A DNA stretch of 32,247 nucleotides from assembly GCF_003265355.1 (NCBI RefSeq), contig NZ_QFRW01000311.1:1-32247 (forward strand). Direction: 5' to 3'. The notes beneath the pieces were generated by a model that saw only the letters and a program-made list of their open reading frames with translations, was not told the DNA's origin and ran no database searches. The position numbers were made by a program, and so were the translations under genes. This DNA comes from Glycomyces dulcitolivorans (GTDB lineage Bacteria > Actinomycetota > Actinomycetes > Mycobacteriales > Micromonosporaceae). Shown piece by piece: positions 6,866 to 14,047 of the stretch. Each line of letters opens with the position of its first letter. Positions within the stretch are counted from its first letter, which is position 1.

Positions 6866-8725
6866 TTGCACATCTCCGGAAAGCACGCGACGATCGCGAA
6901 CGGCGACATCAGATTCGTGATCACGCAGGTCCTGCGCCGCCGACTCGGACTTGAAGAGCTGAGCGTGCGCCTCTTCGACACCGGATTCAGCGGCGCCGTC
7001 TCCGCGCTCTGCTCCCATAAGGACCTCGACCAGGTGGTGATCAAGGCCGGGCCGAGCGAGGACATCGAGCGGGAGCACGCGAACCGGCTCGACTACGTGG
7101 GGGAGGACCCGTGGCTGCGCGAGCACGGGCTCGAAGGGATCCACGGTCCGATGGAGATCGACTTCGACAGCCGCAGGGTGCGGTGGTCGGCCATCGTCTA
7201 CCGGTACATCGGCGGCCGCACTTTCACCGAGCTCGCGCATTTCGGGGACTTCGAGAAGTTCCTCAACGAGTACCTGTGGGACGCCGACCGCGACGCGGCC
7301 CCCGCGGACGACAGCGTCAGCGAGTGCTTCAGGGAGACCGCCAAGATCCTCGGCAAGGAGCGCCAGCTCGGCGGCTCGGCCCAGGCGCGGCCGCTGTCCG
7401 ACTTCGTCCCTCCCGTGCCGTGGGAGTCCGGGGTGTCCGCGGTGATCAGCACCGCCCAGTCCTTCTGCCCCGAGCTCGACGAGCTCCGCGGCTTCATGGA
7501 GTGGTGGGAGCACTGGATCGCCCAGGTCACGGTCGCACCGGTCCTGGACGACCGGCAGCTGCACGGCGACGCCCGGTTCGCCAACATCATCGTCGACCGG
7601 GTCCACTCCACGGTGGAGATCATCGACTTCGCGAACGGCCGGCACGGGCACGTGTTCGAGGACTTCGCCCGCTTCGAGCTCGACCTGCTGTTCAAAGCGG
7701 TCCCGAAGGTCGAGGGCACGGACGAGATCGACCGCGCGCGCCTGCTCCAGATCGTCAGCTACCTGCTCAAGGACGAGCTGAACCTCGGCAGCGAACCGGT
7801 GGAGGACCGCAGCCTCAAGTGCCTCAAGCTCTGGCGCCAGGCGATGGCGCAGGCGCTCTCCCTGATCCTCCAGCCCGGCGCCCTGGTCATGTACCGCTGG
7901 TTCCTCCTCCGGGAGTGCCTGCGCCGGACACTGTGGACGAATGTCGACAAGCCCGCCCTCATCTACGTCATCTGCGCCCTCCGGCAGCGCCTCTCGGGCC
8001 AGTCCGTGCTCGACTTCTCGCTGGTCTCCACCGCCCCGCAGACCCTGGTGTCCACACTGAACTGCCGCGCGGTCTACGTGCCGACCCGCGGGTCCGAATC
8101 GCTCGTCAACAAGGCCCGCAACGACGCGAAGAAGGCCGCGCTCGCGGTCGACCGCGAGCGGATCTCCACCGTCCGCCTCATGGCCGAGACCGGCTACTCC
8201 TACCTGTGCACCCGCGGCGAGTTCCGCAGCGAGGTCCGCAGCCTGCTCGAACAGGGCGGCAGCTTCCGCGCGGTCATCTACAACCCGCTGCTGCCCGAAT
8301 ACCTCGGGCTCTCGGCCAGCTACGACCGCATCGAGGACTGGCAGTACGGGCGCAGCGAGGTCCTGAAGCAGAAGACGATGGAGAGCATCCGCGGCTACGG
8401 GCTGCTCCGGGAGGAGTTCCCGCAGCGCATCGAACTCCGGCTGGCGCGCTTCGGGTTCGACGCGACCGTCCTGCTCACCAGCGAGACCCTGTTCTACGAG
8501 CCGTACTTCCGGACGCCGCGCCTGGAGCGGGAGCGCTACCTCTTCGACTCCTTCGAACTCGAATTCGGCGCCTCGGGCGCGCACAGCGGACGACTGCTCG
8601 ATGAGACCTTCGACTTCGTGTGGCGCAACTCCGACGACGTGTCCATTCTCGACACGGATGCGGACGCCCTCAAACGGGTGAGCCGCTCCTTCGCAGACCT
8701 CTGGAGCCACGATGGCGACCGGTAG
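6866..8725 (+). CDS. Phosphotransferase-fold kinase fused to HKD-less PLD-like domain
   Basis: The protein has 619 residues. The first ~360 form an aminoglycoside-phosphotransferase-type kinase: a glycine-rich loop GFSGA (40-44), probable ATP-binding Lys60 (VVIKAG) with Glu70, the catalytic loop LHGDARFANII (232-242) and the metal-binding IDFANG (253-258). It resembles the ternary-complex-associated TCAD9-type domains, though this cannot be tested here. Residues ~435-593 (GYSYLCTRGEF, GSFRAVIYNPLLPEYLG, RIELRLARFGFDATVLL, EPYFRT) follow the strand order of phospholipase-D-like folds but lack both HxK motifs, suggesting a binding or sensing role. The TTG at 6866 follows GGGAGG at 6854-6859. 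Its 3' end overlaps the radical SAM gene by 14 nt. The substrate of the kinase is unknown. Confidence 0.65.
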   Translation: MHISGKHATIANGDIRFVITQVLRRRLGLEELSVRLFDTGFSGAVSALCSHKDLDQVVIKAGPSEDIEREHANRLDYVGEDPWLREHGLEGIHGPMEIDFDSRRVRWSAIVYRYIGGRTFTELAHFGDFEKFLNEYLWDADRDAAPADDSVSECFRETAKILGKERQLGGSAQARPLSDFVPPVPWESGVSAVISTAQSFCPELDELRGFMEWWEHWIAQVTVAPVLDDRQLHGDARFANIIVDRVHSTVEIIDFANGRHGHVFEDFARFELDLLFKAVPKVEGTDEIDRARLLQIVSYLLKDELNLGSEPVEDRSLKCLKLWRQAMAQALSLILQPGALVMYRWFLLRECLRRTLWTNVDKPALIYVICALRQRLSGQSVLDFSLVSTAPQTLVSTLNCRAVYVPTRGSESLVNKARNDAKKAALAVDRERISTVRLMAETGYSYLCTRGEFRSEVRSLLEQGGSFRAVIYNPLLPEYLGLSASYDRIEDWQYGRSEVLKQKTMESIRGYGLLREEFPQRIELRLARFGFDATVLLTSETLFYEPYFRTPRLERERYLFDSFELEFGASGAHSGRLLDETFDFVWRNSDDVSILDTDADALKRVSRSFADLWSHDGDR

Positions 8726-9908
8726 CCGCAGCCGCGAACCGCGCGTTGTCGCAGAACACGACACTTGGATTAGTCTCGATCCCGTCATCGGCTGCCCCGC
8801 CGACTGCGCATACTGCTATCTCGGGCCCCTGCGATACAAGGCGAGGAAGCCTATGCAGCGAGTCGACATCGAAAGCACGGGAGACCGGCTCCGGAGCTAC
8901 CTCTACGGGCGGCGTTCGGAACTCATCGATCCGGACACCGACAGGACCCCGATCTGCCTGGGCAACTACACGGACATGTTCATGACCCGGGAGAACCGCC
9001 GCGCGGTCCCGGCGATATTGGACCGGATCACCAGTGTCCTCCCGCCCCGCTTGCTCGTTTTCATAACGAAGTCGGCCCTCGACGAGGAGACCGTCAAGAC
9101 CGTCGACGGTTTCGGATGGCCCGTGCTGTGGTTCTTCAGCCAGTCCTTCGCCTTCCTGAAGCAGGGGAGGCTCGAAACCGGCCCGGTCGCCGACTTCGAC
9201 ACGACCATCGCCAACGCGGAGCTGGTCGCGGCCGCCGAGAACCAGAACGCCGCGCACTTCTGGCGGCCGTTCGTCCGCGAACTCGTTCCCCCGTTAGGCG
9301 AGCGGCCGCGGATCATCGAACGGCTCAAGGACTCCGGCATGCGCTGCTCGGTGGTCATCGGAATGGCGCGGGGGCCCGGTACGCCCGTGGACGACGTCCG
9401 ACTGCACGAGGAGCTGCCCTCGACCTTCGAGGACGGCGCCGCCGGCGAGGTCTTCGACCTCGCCTCCTGGCACGACATCCGAACAACTGCACACGAACTC
9501 GACTACCCGGTCTACCGGCACACCTCGTGCGCCATCGCCCTGGCCGAATCCCGGCCCGAGCAGCTCGGCACCTGGGCCGGCGCCGCCGCACAGGAGCACT
9601 GCCTCCCGTGCTCGTGCCCGGTCTCGCAACGCGGTCTTTGCGACTCGATGCGCGTCGACCTGATCGACTGCGACGGCATCCGGACCTTCGCGGGCGAGGT
9701 GGCGAAATTCCTCGGACTCGAAGCCGGCGACGTCGGCTACGACGTCGCGGGCAGGTCGATCCACATACACACGGACATATCCGAATTCGACTTCAACGTC
9801 GTCCTGCACGCGGCCGAGGGAAGATACTCGATCCGCGCCGGATCGATCGCACCGAGCAAGGCCTGGCAGGGCCCGTTCGTCACCATCTACTCCAAGAAGA
9901 AAGCCTGA
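8712..9908 (+). CDS. Radical SAM enzyme with C-terminal cysteine cluster
   Basis: This 398-residue radical SAM protein carries the canonical CxxxCxxC as GCPADCAYCYL, with C28, C32 and C35 binding the 4Fe-4S cluster that cleaves SAM. The context LDPVIGCPADCAYCYLGPLRYKARKP resembles spore-photoproduct-lyase-like radical SAM proteins. A second group of cysteines (C273, C297, C300, C302, C310; EHCLPCSCPVSQRGLC) could bind an auxiliary cluster or zinc. The ATG at 8712 lies inside the kinase gene, preceded by TGGAG. The HD gene starts 4 nt after its stop. Tight coupling to a kinase and an HD protein suggests that it modifies a nucleotide or a product of its partners. This is inference: the substrate is not known, and it is not a recognisable viperin. 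Confidence 0.8.
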   Translation: MATGSRSREPRVVAEHDTWISLDPVIGCPADCAYCYLGPLRYKARKPMQRVDIESTGDRLRSYLYGRRSELIDPDTDRTPICLGNYTDMFMTRENRRAVPAILDRITSVLPPRLLVFITKSALDEETVKTVDGFGWPVLWFFSQSFAFLKQGRLETGPVADFDTTIANAELVAAAENQNAAHFWRPFVRELVPPLGERPRIIERLKDSGMRCSVVIGMARGPGTPVDDVRLHEELPSTFEDGAAGEVFDLASWHDIRTTAHELDYPVYRHTSCAIALAESRPEQLGTWAGAAAQEHCLPCSCPVSQRGLCDSMRVDLIDCDGIRTFAGEVAKFLGLEAGDVGYDVAGRSIHIHTDISEFDFNVVLHAAEGRYSIRAGSIAPSKAWQGPFVTIYSKKKA

Positions 9909-9912
9909 GAAG

Positions 9913-10905
9913 ATGTCGTACTTTCTGCCGATCGAGGCTATCCGGCTCCCCTTCTCCCTCCCCGCCTGGCTGTCCGAGCGGGTCCTGCGCCTGCGCCGCA
10001 TCACCGGCTTCGTCACCGTGTACGGCGAAGAGGCCGACTGGCGGACGGCGTTCTTCGCGCGGCTCTGGCACGTGCAGCGCGTGGTCGAGGTCGCGCAGAT
10101 CCTCGTCGAACTCGACCGGTCGATCGACGTCCGCGCGGTCGAGCGCCTCGCCTGGGCCCACGACCTCAACCGGTGGCCGTTCGCCCACAACAGCGAACGC
10201 GACCGGTTCGACCAGGTCGCCGACATCGACGCGTACTTCGGACCCGAGTCCGGGTTCACCCCCGCCGAACTCAAGGACCTCAAGGGCATCAACGCGAAGG
10301 ACCCGGCCCGGATCTCCGAGGCGGCGCGGGTCGTCCTGCTCGCCGACATCATCACCGGCCTGGTCGAGGACCCCCTCTTCGCGGTCATCGGCCTGAACGT
10401 CCACCCCGAGCTCATCCCGGAGCAGGTCGACGACCTCGTCGGGTACTCGCTCACCGACGACGACTTCTACGGCGAGTGCCGAGAACTCGCCGAGCAGTTC
10501 CACCAGGCCCGGGCCGCCGTCGCCGCGGAGTTCAGCAAACGAGTCCACACCCTCTTCCGCGACCTGATCGAGCGGTTCCTCAAAGCCCACTTCCAGGACG
10601 GCCTGCCGCCCGACTTCGACGGCATCATGGCCATATCCCGCCACCTCAGGGCCACCTTCATGCGCAAGAACGTCTTCCCGATCAACAACGACATGGTCTG
10701 CCACGCCCGGCTGCTCCAAGAGGAGGTCATGCCCTGGTACTTCGACCACTGCGGCGGCACCACCGAGCGCCTCCTGGAGATGGACGAGTACCAGTTCGTG
10801 GCCGCCGTGACCGGCCCCGGGTCCAGGTTCCGGCCCGAGCAGTTCCGCCCCGACCTCGACATCGTCGCCCGCGAGAAGCCGAGGCGACCGTTCATCGAAA
10901 GCTGA
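9913..10905 (+). CDS. HD-domain phosphohydrolase-like protein
   Basis: The 330-residue protein has an HD-type metal site in the expected order: RLWHVQRV (H53), AWAHDLNR (H83, D84) and VLLADIITG (D145), as in phosphohydrolases acting on nucleotides. The C-terminal ~170 residues are mainly helical, with CHARLLQEEVMPWYFDHCGG (about 268-287), and are not recognised. It begins 4 nt after the radical SAM stop, so it belongs to the same transcription unit. The family would remove phosphate from (deoxy)nucleotides or a nucleotide signal. Which one is not visible. It is the last coupled gene of the cassette; a 95-nt gap with a small GC hairpin (10942-10959) follows. Confidence 0.75.
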   Translation: MSYFLPIEAIRLPFSLPAWLSERVLRLRRITGFVTVYGEEADWRTAFFARLWHVQRVVEVAQILVELDRSIDVRAVERLAWAHDLNRWPFAHNSERDRFDQVADIDAYFGPESGFTPAELKDLKGINAKDPARISEAARVVLLADIITGLVEDPLFAVIGLNVHPELIPEQVDDLVGYSLTDDDFYGECRELAEQFHQARAAVAAEFSKRVHTLFRDLIERFLKAHFQDGLPPDFDGIMAISRHLRATFMRKNVFPINNDMVCHARLLQEEVMPWYFDHCGGTTERLLEMDEYQFVAAVTGPGSRFRPEQFRPDLDIVAREKPRRPFIES

Positions 10906-11000
10906 CGTCCCCGCTCCCGCCTGCGGCAGTATCATGGCGACGGCCTCAACCGCGAGGCCGCGATCGTGCCCGCCCGTGAAGACCGCAAGGAACACCGAGA

Positions 11001-12038
11001 ATGCAGCAGTACGCCATGCTGATCGCCCCTTCCGCCAACCGCGTGTACGCCCGGAACGCCGGGCGGATGGCCGCGAGTGAGATTGCCGTGCTGGGGCTTC
11101 GGGCGCTGGACGGGGCGGTTGAGGGGCTTGAGGAGCGGGTGTTCGGCGGGGTGCCGTACCTGGGGTTCCGGGCCGAGGGGTTGAGCGGGCGGGATCTGCG
11201 GCTGCTGTCGAACGTGTCGTCGCTGTTCGCGCTTTTCGAGGTGCACGGGACGATGCTGGAGCCGATCCCGGTGCAGCGGATGGACCGGTACGACGACGAC
11301 CTGGTGTCGATCCTGAAGTACGTGGGGAAGACGAACGAGCAGTTCACGAAGCTGTTGCTGAACGTCACCGCGGCGAGTGTCTTCGATGCCGAACGGATCC
11401 TGGGCGGTGGGCTGCGGGTTCTCGACCCGATGTGCGGGCGGGGGACCACGCTCAATCAGGCAGCGATGTACGGGTACGACGGGTTCGGGGTCGAGGTCGA
11501 CAAGCGGGACTTCGAGGCGTACGGGGCGTTCATCCAAAGGTGGTTGAAGGACAAGCGGCTCAAGCACAAGGCGATGACGAGCCGGGTGAAGCGCGACGGG
11601 AAGGGCGTGGGGCAGCAGACGCGGGTCGAGTTCTCCGCGACGAAGGAGCTGCACCGGGCCGGAGAGGCGCAGGTCCTGGAGATCGTCAACGCGGACACGC
11701 TGCGGAGCGGGGAAGTCTTCCGGAAGCGGTTCTTCGATCTGATCGTCACCGATGCCCCGTACGGGGTGCAGCACGCGGCGGTCAGGGACTCGCGGGCGCT
11801 GTCGCGCCGGCCGACCGAGCTGCTGGAGGCCGCCATCCCGGTGTGGGCCGAGCTGCTGCGGCCGGGCGGGGCGATCGGGTTGTCGTGGAACACGTACACG
11901 ACCGAGCGGACGGCGCTGGCGGAGATGCTGGAGGCCTCGGGTCTTGAGGTCATGGACGCCGCACCGTATCTCGACTTCGAGCACCGCGTCGACCACGCGA
12001 TCAACCGGGACCTGATCGTTGCTCGCCTCCCGCGTTGA
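11001..12038 (+). CDS. TRM11-like SAM-dependent methyltransferase
   Basis: The 345-residue protein has the Rossmann motif I DPMCGRGTT (142-150) and, about 100 residues later, TDAPYG (250-255). The latter is the D/N-PPY-type catalytic loop of enzymes that methylate exocyclic amino groups in nucleic acids. The layout fits TRM11-like tRNA guanosine-N2 methyltransferases, although no clear THUMP domain is seen in the N-terminal 130 residues. A basic stretch (KDKRLKHKAMTSRVKRDGKG, about 183-202) lies between the two motifs. ATG 11001 is preceded by AAGGA (10987-10991). Codons use GGG and CGG far more than the cassette before it, so it may be an independent neighbour. The target (tRNA, other RNA or DNA) is not resolved. 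Confidence 0.65.
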   Translation: MQQYAMLIAPSANRVYARNAGRMAASEIAVLGLRALDGAVEGLEERVFGGVPYLGFRAEGLSGRDLRLLSNVSSLFALFEVHGTMLEPIPVQRMDRYDDDLVSILKYVGKTNEQFTKLLLNVTAASVFDAERILGGGLRVLDPMCGRGTTLNQAAMYGYDGFGVEVDKRDFEAYGAFIQRWLKDKRLKHKAMTSRVKRDGKGVGQQTRVEFSATKELHRAGEAQVLEIVNADTLRSGEVFRKRFFDLIVTDAPYGVQHAAVRDSRALSRRPTELLEAAIPVWAELLRPGGAIGLSWNTYTTERTALAEMLEASGLEVMDAAPYLDFEHRVDHAINRDLIVARLPR

Positions 12039-12206
12039 CGGCTGGGCGACACGCTGAAGCCAGATTGCTGATTTTTGTAGGGTTCGGCAGATTGAGGAGT
12101 TAACCGGTTGGTTTGTGTCCTTTACGAGCTGGCTCTGAGTCGATGCTCCTCGTTCAGGGTCGACAGTTTTTGAACGGTGACGCAACTCTGATCACTATTG
12201 GTGTTG

Positions 12207-12235
12207 TTGACTTCACTCAACGTCACCTCTAGATT
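12207..12235 (+). promoter_or_regulatory. Sigma-70-type promoter for the Rv3235-like gene
   Basis: TTGACT (12207-12212), a spacer of exactly 17 nt and TAGATT (12230-12235) form a strong vegetative promoter. It lies in the AT-richer gap 12039-12273 and would give a ~30-nt leader before the ATG at 12274. Nothing else is evident in this gap. Confidence 0.7.
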
Positions 12236-12273
12236 TCCTTCCAACCGTTCCCCACCGAGCGATTGGGACAATC

Positions 12274-12630
12274 ATGAACTGCCGCAATGACATCGCGACC
12301 GCCCCAAACCCGCGTCAGGCCGTCAGCTACTCCTGCTACTTCCTGAACGTGCTGACCGGCCGCAAGTCCGCCGCCGAAGCCAGGCTCTTTGCGACGCCTG
12401 AGGGTTGGGCGTCCTTCGTGCGGGTCCGCCGCCGCGTTCCCGGGCACTTCCGCCAGGTCCGGGTCCGCCGCGCGACCTTCCCCACGGCCGCCACCGCCGA
12501 GGTCGTCGCCATGGTCGAGAACGGCCGCAGCCATCTCGCGATGACCTTCACCTTCACCGCCACCGAGCACGGCTGGCGCCTCACCCACTGCGAACTCCTC
12601 GACCGGACCCACCCCCGCCATCGTCTATAG
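12274..12630 (+). CDS. Rv3235-like small protein
   Basis: This 118-residue protein contains FRQVRVRRATFPTAATAEVVAMVENGRSHLAMTFTFTATEHGWRLTHCELLD (about 65-110), which follows the strand pattern of the actinobacterial Rv3235 family (R-x-V-R-V, then AEVVAVV, then W-R-x-T-x-LEL). The family often lies near secA in actinomycetes, but no secA is visible here. Residues 15-40 (RQAVSYSCYFLNVLTGRKSAAEARLF) are not recognised. No membrane helix or signal peptide is seen. It has its own strong promoter upstream and a perfect terminator downstream, so it is a monocistronic unit. Its function is unknown. Confidence 0.5.
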   Translation: MNCRNDIATAPNPRQAVSYSCYFLNVLTGRKSAAEARLFATPEGWASFVRVRRRVPGHFRQVRVRRATFPTAATAEVVAMVENGRSHLAMTFTFTATEHGWRLTHCELLDRTHPRHRL

Positions 12631-12645
12631 TTACGAATGTGCAGC

Positions 12646-12677
12646 GAGGCCGCCGAGTTTTCTCACTCGGCGGCCTC
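12646..12677 (+). terminator. Intrinsic terminator after the Rv3235-like gene
   Basis: Perfect 13-bp arms (GAGGCCGCCGAGT at 12646-12658, ACTCGGCGGCCTC at 12665-12677) enclose a 6-nt TTTCTC loop and are followed by TTCGTTG. It lies between two convergent genes and may act in both directions. Confidence 0.8.
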
Positions 12678-12691
12678 TTCGTTGTCAGTGG

Positions 12692-13954
12692 TCAGCGGCG
12701 GGAGCAGTTTGATTTCAGGTTGAGGCCGCTGTTCTTCGCCACGTCCTGCCAGGCGATGAACTTGAAGTTGGTGCTGGACTCGTCGGTGCCTTCGGGGGTG
12801 TTGTCGCCGTCTTGGACGACGAGGAGGCCGCCGGGGTAGCCGGGGAGGGTGGCGTTGACGACGTCGGCGCCGTCGCTGTGCTGGGTGGCGTCGACGTCGC
12901 CGGATTCGATGGCGAAGGAGCCGAGGTAGTCGTTGGAGCCCTTGAGGTCGTAGACGGCGTAGGTGTTGTCGCCCTGGCTGGAGGCGAGGAGGTAGCCCTT
13001 GCCGCGGCCGGTGGAGTAGATCGTGAGGCCCTCGATGTCGGTGTGGATGAAGTCGCCGCCGTAACCGGGGTTGGGGCCGTACGTGCACTCGTCGGTCTCG
13101 GGGTCGTAGGTGCCGGGGAGGCCGAATTCGATGGCGGTGTCGACGAGTTCGGGTTCGCCCTTGAGGTCGGCGCCGATCTTCCAGATGCCGACGAGTTCCT
13201 GGCCGAGGTAGGCGGTGCCGGTGGCCTTGTCGACGACCATGCCCTCGACCTGGGGGTCCTGGCCGGTGTCGTCGCACGGCTTCCAGGACTCGCCGTTGGG
13301 GAGGTCGAAGTCGGCGGGGAGGTTGAGGGTTCTCACTTTCTCCCAGGTGACCTCTTCCCCCTCGGCCTTCAGTTTCAGCAGGGCCACTTCGGATTCGGCG
13401 TTTCGGCTGACCAGGACGTAGGCTCCAGAGCGGTTTTGGAACGTCGCCAGGCCGTATGTCGTGTGTTCCTCGTTGATCTCCGCTTGGCTTTCGCTGAAGA
13501 TCCAACCCGCATCCGGGTCGGTGACGTCTTCCAGCTCGCCGTCCTCGATCTTGAAGATCCCCAGGTTGTCCATCCCCCGATCGGAAGCCACGGCGAGGTC
13601 GACGCGTTCGCCGTCGAGCTTGAAGTCCGAGATCAGGTCGACGTTGTTGTAGCGCCCGGGGGCGTCGTCCTCGCCGGGGGCCGGGCGGGGGTCGACGTGC
13701 TGGAGTTCGTTGCCTTCGAGGTCGTAGACGTAGAGGCCGGCCTCTTTCGCGGTGGTGATGACGAGGCTGTCCTCGGGGTCTTCCCGATCGATCCAGATCG
13801 CGGGGTCGTCGGCGTCGGCGTCGTCATCGGCGTAGAGGGCGGGGGTTTCGAGGATCGCGGTCACCGGCTCGTCGGCGGCGGCCTGGGCCGCGGGGGCGGC
13901 GAGCAGCGCGGCGAGCGAGCCGAGGGCGGTCAGGGTGAGGAGGCGGGACGGCAC
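12692..13954 (-). CDS. Secreted beta-propeller phytase
   Basis: The 420-residue precursor starts with a Sec signal peptide (about 1-27, LLAAPAAQAAA), so the enzyme is exported. The mature part follows the beta-propeller (3-phytase) family: DDPAIWIDREDPEDSLVITTAKEAGLYVYDLEGNELQ, GRYNNVDLISDF, ASDRGMDNLGIFKI, then QDPQVEGMVVDK and DFIHTDIEGLTIY. These acidic strands supply calcium and phosphate ligands in this family, which releases phosphate from phytate. The length fits a single six-blade propeller. The GTG at 13954 is preceded by GGAG. A PHO-type direct repeat lies 53-70 nt upstream, in line with induction at low phosphate. It is 93 nt downstream of the ABC permease on the same strand, with a hairpin in the gap. 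Confidence 0.88.
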   Translation of the reverse strand: MPSRLLTLTALGSLAALLAAPAAQAAADEPVTAILETPALYADDDADADDPAIWIDREDPEDSLVITTAKEAGLYVYDLEGNELQHVDPRPAPGEDDAPGRYNNVDLISDFKLDGERVDLAVASDRGMDNLGIFKIEDGELEDVTDPDAGWIFSESQAEINEEHTTYGLATFQNRSGAYVLVSRNAESEVALLKLKAEGEEVTWEKVRTLNLPADFDLPNGESWKPCDDTGQDPQVEGMVVDKATGTAYLGQELVGIWKIGADLKGEPELVDTAIEFGLPGTYDPETDECTYGPNPGYGGDFIHTDIEGLTIYSTGRGKGYLLASSQGDNTYAVYDLKGSNDYLGSFAIESGDVDATQHSDGADVVNATLPGYPGGLLVVQDGDNTPEGTDESSTNFKFIAWQDVAKNSGLNLKSNCSRR

Positions 13955-13970
13955 GGGGTCTCCAATGCGA

Positions 13971-14017
13971 AGGGGTTCAGCGGTCGGATCGATCCTCGAC
14001 CCTGCCGGTGAACCCCT
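13971..14017 (-). terminator. Long hairpin between permease and phytase
   Basis: Perfect 9-bp outer arms (AGGGGTTCA at 13971-13979, TGAACCCCT at 14009-14017) enclose a second inverted pair, GGTCG (13982-13986) and CGACC (13997-14001). No T-tract follows on the minus strand. It may terminate the ABC operon. The right arm overlaps the PHO box, so part of the symmetry may be coincidental. Confidence 0.4.
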
Positions 14018-14028
14018 GGTGAATCCCG
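14003..14028 (-). promoter_or_regulatory. PHO box (PhoP site) upstream of phytase
   Basis: On the minus strand two heptamers, ATTCACC (14018-14024) and GTTCACC (14007-14013), lie in direct repeat exactly 11 nt apart. That is the unit length and core (GTTCACC) of actinobacterial PhoP boxes. The box ends about 53 nt before the phytase start, a good activator position. Confidence 0.65.
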
Positions 14029-14047
14029 TTCGTCCTGCGCGCCAACC

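Noticed and set aside
5988-10905. Cassette read as a standard CBASS or viperin system.
   Set aside because: No CD-NTase/SMODS gene and no CBASS effector are seen, and the radical SAM protein does not show a recognisable viperin pattern.
5837-12033. A 10-bp repeat CGCCTCCCGC in the tRNA 3' part (5837-5846) and at 12024-12033, flanking the cassette like attachment sites.
   Set aside because: In DNA this GC-rich a shared 10-mer is expected by chance, it does not include the tRNA end, and no integrase gene is present.
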